Shown here piece by piece: positions 1 through 7,825 of a stretch of 64,000 bases of DNA. This DNA comes from Streptomyces sp. NBC_00286. GTDB taxonomy: Bacteria > Actinomycetota > Actinomycetes > Streptomycetales > Streptomycetaceae. The notes beneath the pieces are model-generated. The model was not told the DNA's origin, ran no database searches, and saw nothing but the letters and a program-made list of their open reading frames with translations. Each line of letters opens with the position of its first letter. Position 1 is the first letter of the stretch. A program made the position numbers and the translations under genes. The stretch is taken from contig NZ_CP108054.1 in NCBI RefSeq assembly GCF_036173125.1, forward strand, positions 6,477,001-6,541,000, written 5' to 3'.

Positions 1-603
1 CAGCTGGAGATTCCGGCGGTGATCAGCGGTCGCAGGTCCGCGGACGAGACGCTGCCCTCCGTCGACTCGGACAACTACGGCGGCGGCCGGGCCGCGGCGG
101 AGCACCTGCTCGCCCGGGGCTGCCGCACCATCACCCATATCGCCGGCCGCCTCGACGTCTTCGGCGCCCAGCGCCGCGTCGACGGCTACCGCGACGCGCT
201 GCGCGACGCGGGCCGAGAGGTCGACGAGGAACTGATCATCACGGGTGACTTCACGGAGGAGGGCGGCCGCCGCGCGATGACGGAACTGCTGGCCCGCCGC
301 CCCGACCTGGACGCCGTCTTCGCCGGCTCCGACGTGATGGCGGCCGGCGCCCGCCGGGTGCTGCGCGAGGCGGGCCGCCGCACACCCGACGACGTGGCCC
401 TCGTCGGCTACGACGACTCCGCCATCGCCCGCCACATGGACCCGCCGCTGACCAGCGTCCGCCAGCCGATCGAGGACATGGGCCGCGCGATGCTCGACCT
501 CCTGCTGGACGAGATCGCGGACCGTCGGCCTGCGGTCTCGCGAGGCCTGGAGAAGCGGCAGTTGGTGCTTCCGGCGATGTTGGTGGAGCGCGACTCGTCG
601 TGA
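1..603 (+). CDS. LacI/GalR-family transcriptional regulator, C-terminal part
   Basis: The reading frame is open from the first base of the window, so the gene begins upstream and only about 200 C-terminal residues are seen. They form the periplasmic-binding-protein-like effector domain of LacI/GalR repressors. Family landmarks include a DNYGGGR segment, AVFAGSDVMAAGA, VALVGYDDS and PPLTSVRQP. The DNA-binding headpiece lies outside the window, so the ligand and operator cannot be judged. A strong hairpin follows the stop codon. The gene lies tail to tail with tRNA-His, the order I remember next to orn/adpA in S. coelicolor. Confidence 0.9.
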   Translation, partial: QLEIPAVISGRRSADETLPSVDSDNYGGGRAAAEHLLARGCRTITHIAGRLDVFGAQRRVDGYRDALRDAGREVDEELIITGDFTEEGGRRAMTELLARRPDLDAVFAGSDVMAAGARRVLREAGRRTPDDVALVGYDDSAIARHMDPPLTSVRQPIEDMGRAMLDLLLDEIADRRPAVSRGLEKRQLVLPAMLVERDSS

Positions 604-646
604 GGGTCGGCGTTCCCGGGGTGTTCCCGTGGGCGCGGGAATGACG

Positions 647-678
647 AAGGCCCGACCTGTCTGTGCAGGCCGGGCCTT
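647..678. terminator. Hairpin between LacI gene and tRNA-His
   Basis: A 12-bp stem (647-658 with 667-678, one G-T pair) encloses an 8-nt loop. It lies just past the LacI stop and just past the 3' end of tRNA-His, so it could end transcription from both sides. There is no long T-run, as is usual in Streptomyces. Confidence 0.75.
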
Positions 679-687
679 GATCATTCA

Positions 688-762
688 GGGTGAGTGACGG
701 GACTTGAACCCGCGACATCCTGGACCACAACCAGGTGCTCTACCAGCTGAGCTACACCCACC
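688..762 (-). tRNA. tRNA-His (anticodon GTG)
   Basis: Read on the minus strand this folds as a tRNA. It has a seven-pair acceptor stem with an extra 5' G (the G-1 position typical of tRNA-His), a D-arm TAGCTCAGCTGGTAGAGCA, an anticodon loop TTGTGGT giving GTG, and a T-arm GGGTTCAAGTCCC. The 3' CCA is not encoded. The exact ends are uncertain by a base or two. Confidence 0.93.
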
Positions 763-865
763 ATGACCGGCGGTTATCCGCGTGGACTTCCCGACCGGCC
801 GAGAAAAAGTGTACAGGGTCGGAAGGGGTGCTCGCGCCCGCGTTTACGAGGGCGCAGTACAGCCC

Positions 866-1468
866 CTACTCCCCAGGTAGGACGTGCTTCGCGGCGATCG
901 CGCGGGCCGTGTCCGAGTCCGGGCCGGGCGGCGGGACGAAGATCGCCTCGCGGTAGTAGCGGAGTTCGGCGATGGATTCGCGGATGTCCGCGAGGGCGCG
1001 GTGGTTGCCGTTCTTCTCCGGGCTGTTGAAGTACGCCCGGGGGTACCAGCGGCGGGCCAGCTCCTTGACGGAGGACACGTCGACGATCCGGTAGTGGAGG
1101 TACTGCTCCAGGGCCGGCATGTCCCGCAGCAGGAAACCGCGGTCCGTGCCCACCGAGTTGCCGCACAGCGGGGCCTTGCCCGGCTCCTTGACGTGCTCCC
1201 GTACGTACGCCATGACCTGCTCCTCGGCGTCCGCCAGCGTCGTACCGGCGGCCAGCTCGGAGAGGAGACCGGAGGCGGTGTGCATGGTGCGCACCACCTC
1301 CGGCATGGTCTCCAGCGCCGTGTCGGGCGGGCGGATGACGATGTCCACCCCTTCGCCAAGCACGTTCAGCTCAGAGTCGGTGACCAGTGCGGCCACCTCG
1401 ATGAGCGCGTCGTCGGACAACGAGAGACCGGTCATCTCGCAGTCGATCCACACCATGCGATCGTTCAT
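866..1468 (-). CDS. orn: Oligoribonuclease
   Basis: Orn is a 3'-5' exoribonuclease of the DEDDh family that degrades 2-5 nt RNA fragments and pGpG. Visible signatures are WIDCEMTGL at the start (DEDD motif I, D and E), NSVGTDRGFL (motif II region) and HRALADIRESI (H and D of motif III). The chosen start MNDRMVWIDCEM gives 200 aa, the usual length; a further nine in-frame upstream residues do not look conserved. It lies downstream of adpA on the same strand, the ornA-adpA arrangement known in Streptomyces. A hairpin between the two suggests a separate promoter. c-di-GMP turnover links it loosely to development. Confidence 0.95.
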   Translation of the reverse strand: MNDRMVWIDCEMTGLSLSDDALIEVAALVTDSELNVLGEGVDIVIRPPDTALETMPEVVRTMHTASGLLSELAAGTTLADAEEQVMAYVREHVKEPGKAPLCGNSVGTDRGFLLRDMPALEQYLHYRIVDVSSVKELARRWYPRAYFNSPEKNGNHRALADIRESIAELRYYREAIFVPPPGPDSDTARAIAAKHVLPGE

Positions 1469-1590
1469 ATGTCTTACCCTACGGCCCGCCGCCACCGCCG
1501 CGGCAGGCGCGGGACCAGGCAGGCTGCCCGGCGCCGCGCCTCACCCTGCGGGCTGTACGTCTACGACGCGTGGTGAAGACCGGTGAGTAC

Positions 1591-1626
1591 CGCGCCCCTT
1601 GAGGCCGCAGGCCTCTTAGGGGCGCG
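1591..1626 (-). terminator. Long hairpin downstream of adpA
   Basis: The arms cgcgcccct and aggggcgcg flank a second inner stem (gaggcc/ggcctc), making a 36-nt near-perfect hairpin. It lies between adpA and orn. It belongs to the same repeat-hairpin type as the one split by the IS element near 41.8 kb and copies near 47.8 kb. Confidence 0.7.
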
Positions 1627-1735
1627 GGGCGTGACACTATGCGGCTCCGCCGCGCGGGCGCGACCAGCCCTCACCGGGCCCGCGCCCGCGCCGGAGCCGC
1701 ACGTCGGCTCAGCTTCACCATGCTTCCAGCGGAGC
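1616..1735. repeat. Dispersed intergenic repeat module
   Basis: Segments such as ggggcgcgggg, gcggctccgccgcg, ggcgcgaccagcc and ccatgcttccagcgga recur in the same order near 47820-47925. It abuts the 3' end of adpA, so the last AdpA codons run up to the repeat edge. Confidence 0.6.
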
Positions 1736-1736
1736 G

Positions 1737-2963
1737 CTACGGCGCGCTCCGCTGCCCCGGCAGGCTCGGCCGGCCGTTGGCGTACATCTCGGTGCCGCTC
1801 TTGCCCGGCTCCGTGGAGACGGACGCCGTCGGGCCCACCGCGTGGGCGGCGGCCGTGCGGCGGGTCTGCTGGGGAACCGAGGCGGACTCCTGCGGGGCAG
1901 CCGGTGGCGGTGGCGGTCCCTCCGCGTCCGAGGGCTTGTCGGACTGCGGGCGCCGGGCCCGGTAGGCGGCCCGGTACGCGGCCGGGGACGAGCCGAGCTG
2001 CCGGCGGAAGTGGCCGCGCAGGGCCACCGGGGAGCGGAAGCCGCAGCGGCCCGCCACCTCGTCCACCGAGTAGTCGGACGTCTCAAGGAGCCGCTGCGCC
2101 TGGAGCACCCGCTGCGTGATCAGCCACTGCAGGGGAGCGCTCCCGGTGAGCGAGCGGAACCGGCGGTCGAACGTACGACGGCTCATGTACGCGCGTGCCG
2201 CCAGCGTCTCCACGTCGAACTGCTCGTGGAGATGCTCCAGCGCCCAGGCGACGACCTCCGCGAGCGGGTCGGCGCCGATCTCCTCTGGTAAAGACCGATC
2301 GAGGTAGCGCTCCTGGCCGCCGCTGCGCCGGGGCGGGACCACCAGACGGCGGGCCAGCGCTCCGGCTGCTTCGTTTCCGTGGTCCGTCCGCACGATGTGC
2401 AGACAGAGGTCGATACCCGCGGCCGTACCCGCCGATGTGAGCACGTCGCCGTCGTCCACGAACAGTTCGCGGGGATCGACGTGGACGGACGGATAGCGCT
2501 TGGCCAGCGTCGGCGCGTACATCCAGTGGGTGGTCGCCGGGCGGCCGTCCAGCAGCCCTGCCGCCGCGAGTACGAAGGCGCCGGTGCACAGCCCGACTAT
2601 GCGGGCGCCCTCCTCGTGCGCCCGGCGCAGTGCGTCGAGCGCCTCCTCCGGCGGCGGCGAGGTGATCGACCGCCAGGCGGGCACGACGACGGTGCCCGCC
2701 CTGGATATCGCCTCCAGCCCCTGGGGCGCGGTGAGTTCAAGTCCCCCTGTGGTCCGCAGGGGCCCCTCTTCCCCCGCGCAGACAAGCAGCCTGTAGCGCG
2801 GCACGCCGGCGTCCTGGCGGTCGATCCCGAACACCGACAGTGGAATGGAACTCTCGAAGATGGGGCCGCCGCTGAACAGCAGCACCGCGACGATCTCCTT
2901 GCGGCGTCGCCCGGAAAGTTTCCGGGCCGCGGCTTCCGGCGCGGCAGCGGAGTCGTGGCTCAT
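1737..2963 (-). CDS. adpA: AdpA, AraC-family developmental master regulator
   Basis: AdpA (BldH) is the pleiotropic activator of morphological differentiation and secondary metabolism in Streptomyces. The 408-aa product has an N-terminal GATase-1/DJ-1-like dimerisation domain (about residues 24-200, with GLCTGAFVLAAAGLL). A linker follows, then a C-terminal AraC-type double helix-turn-helix (about 245-335, with AYMSRRTFDRRF and CGFRSPVALRGHFRRQLG) and a low-complexity proline-rich tail. Length and architecture match known AdpA proteins. A TTA leucine codon (codon 225) sits in the interdomain linker, so translation should depend on the bldA tRNA. The start lies next to a long upstream region, consistent with complex promoter control. 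Confidence 0.95.
   Translation of the reverse strand: MSHDSAAAPEAAARKLSGRRRKEIVAVLLFSGGPIFESSIPLSVFGIDRQDAGVPRYRLLVCAGEEGPLRTTGGLELTAPQGLEAISRAGTVVVPAWRSITSPPPEEALDALRRAHEEGARIVGLCTGAFVLAAAGLLDGRPATTHWMYAPTLAKRYPSVHVDPRELFVDDGDVLTSAGTAAGIDLCLHIVRTDHGNEAAGALARRLVVPPRRSGGQERYLDRSLPEEIGADPLAEVVAWALEHLHEQFDVETLAARAYMSRRTFDRRFRSLTGSAPLQWLITQRVLQAQRLLETSDYSVDEVAGRCGFRSPVALRGHFRRQLGSSPAAYRAAYRARRPQSDKPSDAEGPPPPPAAPQESASVPQQTRRTAAAHAVGPTASVSTEPGKSGTEMYANGRPSLPGQRSAP
2289..2291 (-). promoter_or_regulatory. In-frame TTA codon in adpA
   Basis: Codon 225 of adpA (in DRSLPEE) is TTA, the rare leucine codon read by the developmentally regulated bldA tRNA in Streptomyces. The frame was checked from the ATG at 2963: the offset of 672 bases is divisible by three. 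Its interdomain position matches the classical bldA-adpA switch. Confidence 0.92.
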
Positions 2964-3349
2964 ACTGCTAAGCCCCCCTCGGTGGTCGCGGCGCCCCTAA
3001 CCTTTCGGGTCTGTCGCTCCAACACGTTTCCCCTCGGTCCTGCACGAGTCCCCCGCCGTCAGACAGCATGATCGAATCTACTGTGTCCCGTGGTGCCTAC
3101 GTGACCAGTTCAGCACTCGGCAGATTGTCGACATGACAACTTGGCGTGAAGCATTCGATCACGAAGCGTTGCACTCGTGGGCCGCACAGGGAAGTGCGCC
3201 TCAGCTCCGTGGCCGGTCCCCGTAGGGTGTGACGCCCCCTGGCACCCCTTTCGGTGCAGGTGGAACGGGGGGTGTAGACCCCTTCGGCCAAGGAGTGCCC
3301 GGTAGCCGGAAGTTGGCTGAAAACCACCGGGCGCGTGAGCTGAAACCGG
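2964..3349. other. adpA upstream region, no gene seen
   Basis: About 390 bp with no convincing coding frame and somewhat lower GC. It should hold the adpA promoter and operators. A short hairpin-like ggggtgtagacccc lies near 3268-3281. I could not assign individual binding sites. Confidence 0.5.
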
Positions 3350-3694
3350 TCAGTCGACCGGCGTGCTTTCTGAGGCTCTCCGGCCCCCTCTGTGCGCTCC
3401 TGTACCGCCCCTGATGCGCCGTCGGCGACCGGCTGTCCGTTTCCCGGCCGGATGGCCCGTCGCGGCGCCCGTCGCATACCGCTCGGACCGCCTCAGCAGG
3501 GCCCGGCAGACCGCCGTCACCGCCGCCAGTCCGAGGGCCGTGCCGGCGGCGCCCGCCAGCGAGGTTCCGTACCCGACGAGCACCACGGGGACCAGTACGC
3601 AGCTGAAGGCCGCCCAGCGCACCACATCGCTCACGGAGTCGCCGACGGAGTCCCGCGCGGCGGGCTTCCCGGAGGAGGGCTGGGGTACGGACAC
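3350..3694 (-). CDS. Small integral membrane protein, function unknown
   Basis: The 114-aa product has a polar N-terminus (SVPQPSSGKPAARDSVGDS), two closely spaced hydrophobic segments (WAAFSCVLVPVVLVGY and GTALGLAAVTAVCRALL), and a strongly basic tail rich in R, G and H. I chose the GTG start at 3694 because an AGAGAGG-like ribosome site precedes it and the residues before it have no coding character. It lies between adpA and a divergent universal stress gene. No catalytic motif is visible and no function is assigned. The basic C-terminus would be cytoplasmic by the positive-inside rule. Confidence 0.6.
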   Translation of the reverse strand: MSVPQPSSGKPAARDSVGDSVSDVVRWAAFSCVLVPVVLVGYGTSLAGAAGTALGLAAVTAVCRALLRRSERYATGAATGHPAGKRTAGRRRRIRGGTGAHRGGRRASESTPVD

Positions 3695-4105
3695 GGTGGG
3701 CCTCTCTGGACGGTGGCTTGGGCCTCCTTGGAGCGGTGGCTCACCGGAGTTCAACGCCTGCTCGACCTGGCGGTCACGAAATCCACCGCAGGGCGAGCCG
3801 CAGGGCGAGAGGTCCCGGGCAAACCGAGCGGTCGTAGCACGCCATTGCAGCGGCAGCGGACCGATCAACTGCCGTACTACGGCGATCAAAACCCTGCGCA
3901 AACAGCCTGTACGGGGCAGCAACCATTGCGTTGCGGGCACCCTCTCGTGCATGCTCCCTGGAACCCTCCCGCGGCCGTCGCGGGATCTGGGCAGAGGAGG
4001 CGTGCCGCCGTACCCTTGGGGGTATGGGGTTGGGAAGATGATTCCCGGACACAGCTCCGTAGCACCTGTCGTCCCACCCATGAGGATCCAAACGCCGAGA
4101 CAGCC
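3695..4105. other. Divergent promoter region, no gene seen
   Basis: About 410 bp between the small membrane protein (minus) and the universal stress gene (plus). Long frames through it lack family features and appear to be non-coding. It should contain both promoters. Confidence 0.5.
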
Positions 4106-4633
4106 ATGGCCGGTCAAGAATTCTTCGATCCCGCGGACCGCAAGCGCCCCGTCGTCGATCCCACGGCGTCCGAGCCCTTCGCGGCGGAAGAGACACGTCA
4201 GTCCTGTGACCCCGCGTTCAAGCATGGCGTCGTCGTCGGCTTCGACGGCTCCACGTCCAGCGAGCGCGCCCTTTCCTATGCGATCGGGATGGCGCACCGC
4301 TCGGGCTCCGGCCTGATCATCGTGCACGTGGCCAACCGGCTGCCGACCACGGTGTGGGCGGGCTGCGAACCCCCGGTCTTCGTCGACGTCCCGGACCACC
4401 GCACCGAGGTGCTCGGGCTCGAACTCGCCTGCGCGGACTACCTGGCCGAGGTGCCCTGGATCCTCGTAGAGCGCGGCGGCGACATCTGCCACGAGCTCGA
4501 GGAGGTCGGGCGGGAGTACGAGGCGGACGCGATCGTCGTCGGCTCCACGCACGGCATCGTCGGGCGGATCTTCGGCTCGGTCGCGGGTCGGCTCGCGAAG
4601 CGGGCGCAGCGGCCTGTCGTCGTCATCCCGTAA
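4106..4633 (+). CDS. Universal stress protein (single UspA domain)
   Basis: The 175-aa product has a 40-residue acidic N-terminal extension, then one UspA fold starting at GVVVGFDGSTSSERAL. The C-terminal beta-strand is RPVVVIP. The nucleotide-binding loop reads GSTHGIVGRIFGS, so only six residues separate the two glycine elements, against nine in the G-2x-G-9x-G(S/T) consensus. ATP binding may therefore be altered or lost. UspA proteins modulate stress and hypoxia responses in actinomycetes. The start is the ATG at 4106. The gene stands alone, 190 bp before a membrane transporter gene. Confidence 0.85.
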   Translation: MAGQEFFDPADRKRPVVDPTASEPFAAEETRQSCDPAFKHGVVVGFDGSTSSERALSYAIGMAHRSGSGLIIVHVANRLPTTVWAGCEPPVFVDVPDHRTEVLGLELACADYLAEVPWILVERGGDICHELEEVGREYEADAIVVGSTHGIVGRIFGSVAGRLAKRAQRPVVVIP

Positions 4634-4726
4634 GGCGTCGCCCTCACCGTTGTCCCAGGTGGGGCCAGACGCGACGAGGGCCGATGCCACTTCTGACGCG
4701 GCATAAACCTACTCGCGCGTAGAGGT

Positions 4727-4753
4727 GTTTGTACCCTTGTGAAGGGTACAAAC
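4727..4753. promoter_or_regulatory. Perfect 12-bp inverted repeat upstream of transporter gene
   Basis: The arms gtttgtaccctt and aagggtacaaac are perfect complements with a 3-nt centre (gtg). They are unusually AT-rich here and lie about 70 bp before the transporter start. Size and symmetry suit a repressor operator better than a terminator. Confidence 0.55.
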
Positions 4754-4822
4754 CGGTCGTCGGGCCGACACGGTCCGGCATAGGGCATCGCGCAAGCGCT
4801 CCTGCATGAAAGGGGGCCCGCC

Positions 4823-5413
4823 GTGAACAACGACGTCACTGCGGGAAGCACCATCACCACCCTCGGTCATCTCGCCCTCGGTATCACCCTGCTGTTCTTC
4901 GGCCTCGGTCACACCGAAGTGATCGACGGCGTGACGGCGGCGGACGCCGTGGGCCTCGCCACGTACGTAGGCGGTATCGCGCTCTTCATCGCGGGTCTGT
5001 TCGCGTTCCGCGACCGTGACATCGTCACCGGCACGGCCTTCACGGGGTTCGGCGCCCTGTGGTTCGCCTGGGGTGCGATGGCGGGCGACTGGGGAGTCAC
5101 CGCCGGCAGCACGCTGTCGGACAACGCCGCAGGGCTCTTCTTCCTGCTGTTCGCACTCGTCGCGCTGAGCCTGACCCTCGGGGCTGCGGCCCGCGGACCG
5201 CTCGCACAGGGCGCCTACGGGCTGTTCTTCGTCGCGCTGGTGCTTCTCGCCATCTCGAGCTTCGCGGACAACGAGGCGCTCGGAAAGGTCGGCGGCTGGT
5301 TCGCCGTGGCAGGCGGCGCCGTGGCCTGGTACACCGCGACGGCGTTCCTGGCCCACTGGCCCACCGCGGTCCCACGACGCGCTGCCGGCCGGAGGATGAC
5401 GGCTCCCGGCTGA
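4823..5413 (+). CDS. GPR1/FUN34/YaaH (AceTr/SatP) family transporter
   Basis: This 196-aa membrane protein has six hydrophobic segments (for example ALGITLLFFGLGH, VGGIALFIAGLFAF, GLFFLLFALVALSL, GLFFVALVLLAIS). It resembles the acetate/succinate uptake family, whose FRDRD loop followed by FTGFGALWFAWGA is recognisable at residues 62-85. Such proteins form hexameric acetate channels or symporters. The GTG start at 4823 follows a GGGGG ribosome site. Two hairpins follow the stop. A perfect dyad about 70 bp upstream suggests dedicated regulation. Substrate specificity is inferred from the family only. Confidence 0.82.
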   Translation: MNNDVTAGSTITTLGHLALGITLLFFGLGHTEVIDGVTAADAVGLATYVGGIALFIAGLFAFRDRDIVTGTAFTGFGALWFAWGAMAGDWGVTAGSTLSDNAAGLFFLLFALVALSLTLGAAARGPLAQGAYGLFFVALVLLAISSFADNEALGKVGGWFAVAGGAVAWYTATAFLAHWPTAVPRRAAGRRMTAPG

Positions 5414-5422
5414 GGCAGCCAC

Positions 5423-5499
5423 GAGCCGAGGTAATGGGCGACCTCGGCTCCCGCAGGAACGGCCTCTCGGGTGCTGGTGGCACACCCGGGAGGCCGTTC
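5423..5499. terminator. Two tandem hairpins between transporter and glmS
   Basis: Hairpin 1 pairs gagccgaggt (5423-5432) with acctcggctc (5441-5450). Hairpin 2 pairs 5457-5473 with 5483-5499 (17 bp, one wobble). They lie between two convergent genes and probably act in both directions. Confidence 0.75.
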
Positions 5500-5596
5500 G
5501 CGCCCCTTTGCGCCTAAACCGGCGCCGCTCTCGCGGAGCTGGTTGATCGCCGTGGGGGTTGCTCAATTGTCGCTTCGGTGGTCTTGGGGATTCCTT

Positions 5597-7414
5597 TTAT
5601 TCCACCGTTACGGACTTTGCGAGGTTCCTGGGCTTGTCGATGTCCCGGCCCAGGGCCAACGCCGTGTGGTAGGCGAGGAGTTGGAGGGGGATGCCCATCA
5701 GGATCGGGTCCAATTCGTCCTCGTTCTTCGGGACGACGATCGTCCTGTCGGCCTTCTCCTGCTCCTGGTGGGCCACCGCGAGGATCTTGCCGCTGCGGGC
5801 CTTGATCTCCTCCAGGGCGGCGCGGTTCTTCTCCAGCAGGTCGTCGTCGGGCACGATCGCGACCGTCGGCAGCGCGGGCTCGATCAGGGCGAGCGGGCCG
5901 TGCTTGAGCTCGGAGGCGGGGTAGGCCTCGGCGTGGATGTACGAGACCTCCTTGAGCTTCAGCGAGGCCTCGCGGGCCACCGGGTAGCCCCGTACACGAC
6001 CGATGAAGAGCATCGAGCGGGCCTCGGCGTACTCCGCCGCCAGCTTCTCGATCTCGCCCTCCTGCGCGAGGATCTCCGAGATCTGCGCGGGCAGCCTGCG
6101 CAGGCCGTCGATGATCCGCTTGCCGTCGCGGACCGACAGGTCACGGGTGCGGCCCAGGTGCAGGGCGAGCAGCGCGAAGGCGACCGTGGTGTTGGTGAAG
6201 CACTTGGTGGAGACGACGCAGACCTCGGGGCCCGCGTGGACGTAGATGCCGCCGTCCGCCTCGCGGGCGATGGCGCTGCCCACCACGTTCACCACACCCA
6301 GGACGCGGGCGCCCTTGCGCTTCAGCTCCTGCACGGCGGCCAGTACGTCGTACGTCTCACCGGACTGCGAGACCGCGACGTACAGCGTGTCCGGGTCGAC
6401 GACCGCGTTGCGGTAGCGGAACTCGGAGGCCGGCTCGGCGTCCGCGGGGATACGGGCCAGCTCCTCGATCATCTGGGCGCCGATCATGCCCGCGTGGTAC
6501 GAGGTGCCGCAGCCGAGGATCTTCACGCGGCGGATCTTGCGCGCCTCGCGGGCGTCCAGGTTCAGGCCGCCCAGGTGCACGGTGGAGAACCGGTCGTCGA
6601 TGCGGCCGCGCAGGCACCGGTCCACGGCGTCGGCCTGCTCGAAGACCTCCTTGTGCATGTACGTGTCGTGGCCGCCCATGTCGTACGAGGCCGCCTCCCA
6701 CTCCACGGTGGTCGGCTCGGCCGTCGTACGGGTGCCCTCGGTGGTGTACGTACGGAAGTCGTCGGCCTTCAGCGTGGCCATCTCGCCGTCGTCGAGTGTG
6801 ACGATCTGGCGGGTGTGGGCGACCAGGGCGGCGATGTCCGAGGCGACGAACATCTCCTTCTCGCCGATGCCGAGGACGACCGGGGAGCCGTTGCGCGCCA
6901 CCACGATGCGGTCGGGGAAGTCGGCGTGCATCACGGCGATGCCGTACGTGCCCTCGATGACGCGCAGTGTGTCGCGGACCTTGTCCTCCAGCTTCACGGC
7001 CTGCGAGCGGGCGATGAGGTGGGTGAGGACCTCGGTGTCGGTCTCGGAGAGGAACTCGACTCCGTCGGCCTCCAGTTTCCTGCGCAGGTCGGAGGCGTTG
7101 TCGATGATGCCGTTGTGGACGACGGCGACCTTGCCCTCGGCGTCCAGATGCGGGTGCGCGTTGACGTCCGACGGGGCGCCGTGCGTGGCCCAGCGGGTGT
7201 GGGCGATGCCGGTGGTGCCCTTGAAGCGGGCCGGCACCTTGGCCTCCAGGTCGCGAACCCGGCCCTTGGCCTTGACCATCTTCAGGCCGGACGTCTTCGG
7301 GCTGGTCACCACGATGCCGGCGGAGTCGTAGCCGCGGTACTCCAGGCGCTGCAGGCCCTCCAGGAGCAGCGGCGCCACGTCACGCTTGCCGATGTATCCG
7401 ACGATTCCACACAT
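5597..7414 (-). CDS. glmS: Glutamine-fructose-6-phosphate aminotransferase (isomerizing)
   Basis: GlmS makes glucosamine-6-phosphate from fructose-6-phosphate and glutamine, the first step to UDP-GlcNAc for peptidoglycan. The 605-aa protein begins MCGIVGYIG, with Cys2 as the glutaminase nucleophile (Ntn fold). It continues with ARNGSP in the glutaminase domain, then two SIS domains carrying GCGTSYHAG, SQSGET and ASELKHGPLAL. It ends AKSVTVE, the classical C-terminus. The length is normal. The start codon is fixed by the need for Cys2. A small 85-aa gene lies 26 bp upstream and may be co-transcribed. No glmS ribozyme is expected or seen. Confidence 0.97.
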   Translation of the reverse strand: MCGIVGYIGKRDVAPLLLEGLQRLEYRGYDSAGIVVTSPKTSGLKMVKAKGRVRDLEAKVPARFKGTTGIAHTRWATHGAPSDVNAHPHLDAEGKVAVVHNGIIDNASDLRRKLEADGVEFLSETDTEVLTHLIARSQAVKLEDKVRDTLRVIEGTYGIAVMHADFPDRIVVARNGSPVVLGIGEKEMFVASDIAALVAHTRQIVTLDDGEMATLKADDFRTYTTEGTRTTAEPTTVEWEAASYDMGGHDTYMHKEVFEQADAVDRCLRGRIDDRFSTVHLGGLNLDAREARKIRRVKILGCGTSYHAGMIGAQMIEELARIPADAEPASEFRYRNAVVDPDTLYVAVSQSGETYDVLAAVQELKRKGARVLGVVNVVGSAIAREADGGIYVHAGPEVCVVSTKCFTNTTVAFALLALHLGRTRDLSVRDGKRIIDGLRRLPAQISEILAQEGEIEKLAAEYAEARSMLFIGRVRGYPVAREASLKLKEVSYIHAEAYPASELKHGPLALIEPALPTVAIVPDDDLLEKNRAALEEIKARSGKILAVAHQEQEKADRTIVVPKNEDELDPILMGIPLQLLAYHTALALGRDIDKPRNLAKSVTVE

Positions 7415-7440
7415 ACAGAAGGCCCCTAGCCCTAGACGAT

Positions 7441-7698
7441 CTAGCCATAGACGATGCGGCGCAGCTGCCGGAGCGTGAGCTCGGGCGGTGCGACCGCGCG
7501 GTACTTCAGGTCTGCCGCGATCCGTTCGAAGATCGCCGCGTTCACCAGGCCCTGAACCTGGAGCTCGCGATGGCGGCGACGGACGTATTCCTCGGTCGTC
7601 TCGTCGAAGTAGGCGAGCACGTCCTGGATCACCCGCAGAGCCTCGCCCCGGCTGAGGGCGGTGGAGCGCGTCAGATGATCAACGAGTTCGTCGTGCAC
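7441..7698 (-). CDS. Conserved small protein upstream of glmS, function unknown
   Basis: An 85-aa, mainly helical, charged protein with a GTG start (MHDELVDHLTRSTALSRGEA) and a weak AGGA ribosome site. It contains an RRRHRELQVQG segment and ends LRQLRRIVYG. It has no membrane segment and no cysteine. It is 26 bp from glmS on the same strand, so a two-gene transcript is likely. I recognise it only as the kind of small conserved actinobacterial protein often annotated hypothetical. Confidence 0.72.
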   Translation of the reverse strand: MHDELVDHLTRSTALSRGEALRVIQDVLAYFDETTEEYVRRRHRELQVQGLVNAAIFERIAADLKYRAVAPPELTLRQLRRIVYG

Positions 7699-7825
7699 TC
7701 GATGATCCTGAACGATGGGGCGAGTGATCGCAAGAAATCTGCCCGAAAGCGGGCAGCAACGTGGCAGAACTGTCGCAAAGGATCCGCGTTGGCCGTAAAG
7801 GATCTACAGCGGCTCGGATAACCGC

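Noticed and set aside
3350..4690. 446-aa open frame on the minus strand
   Set aside because: The N-terminal two thirds are antisense to the universal stress gene and its promoter. Only the last 114 codons form a plausible protein.
5471..7429. 652-aa open frame on the plus strand
   Set aside because: It lies antisense to glmS with biased composition and no motifs.
7415..7440. glmS ribozyme or leader
   Set aside because: The spacer is 26 bp, and glmS ribozymes belong to Firmicutes. No structure fits.
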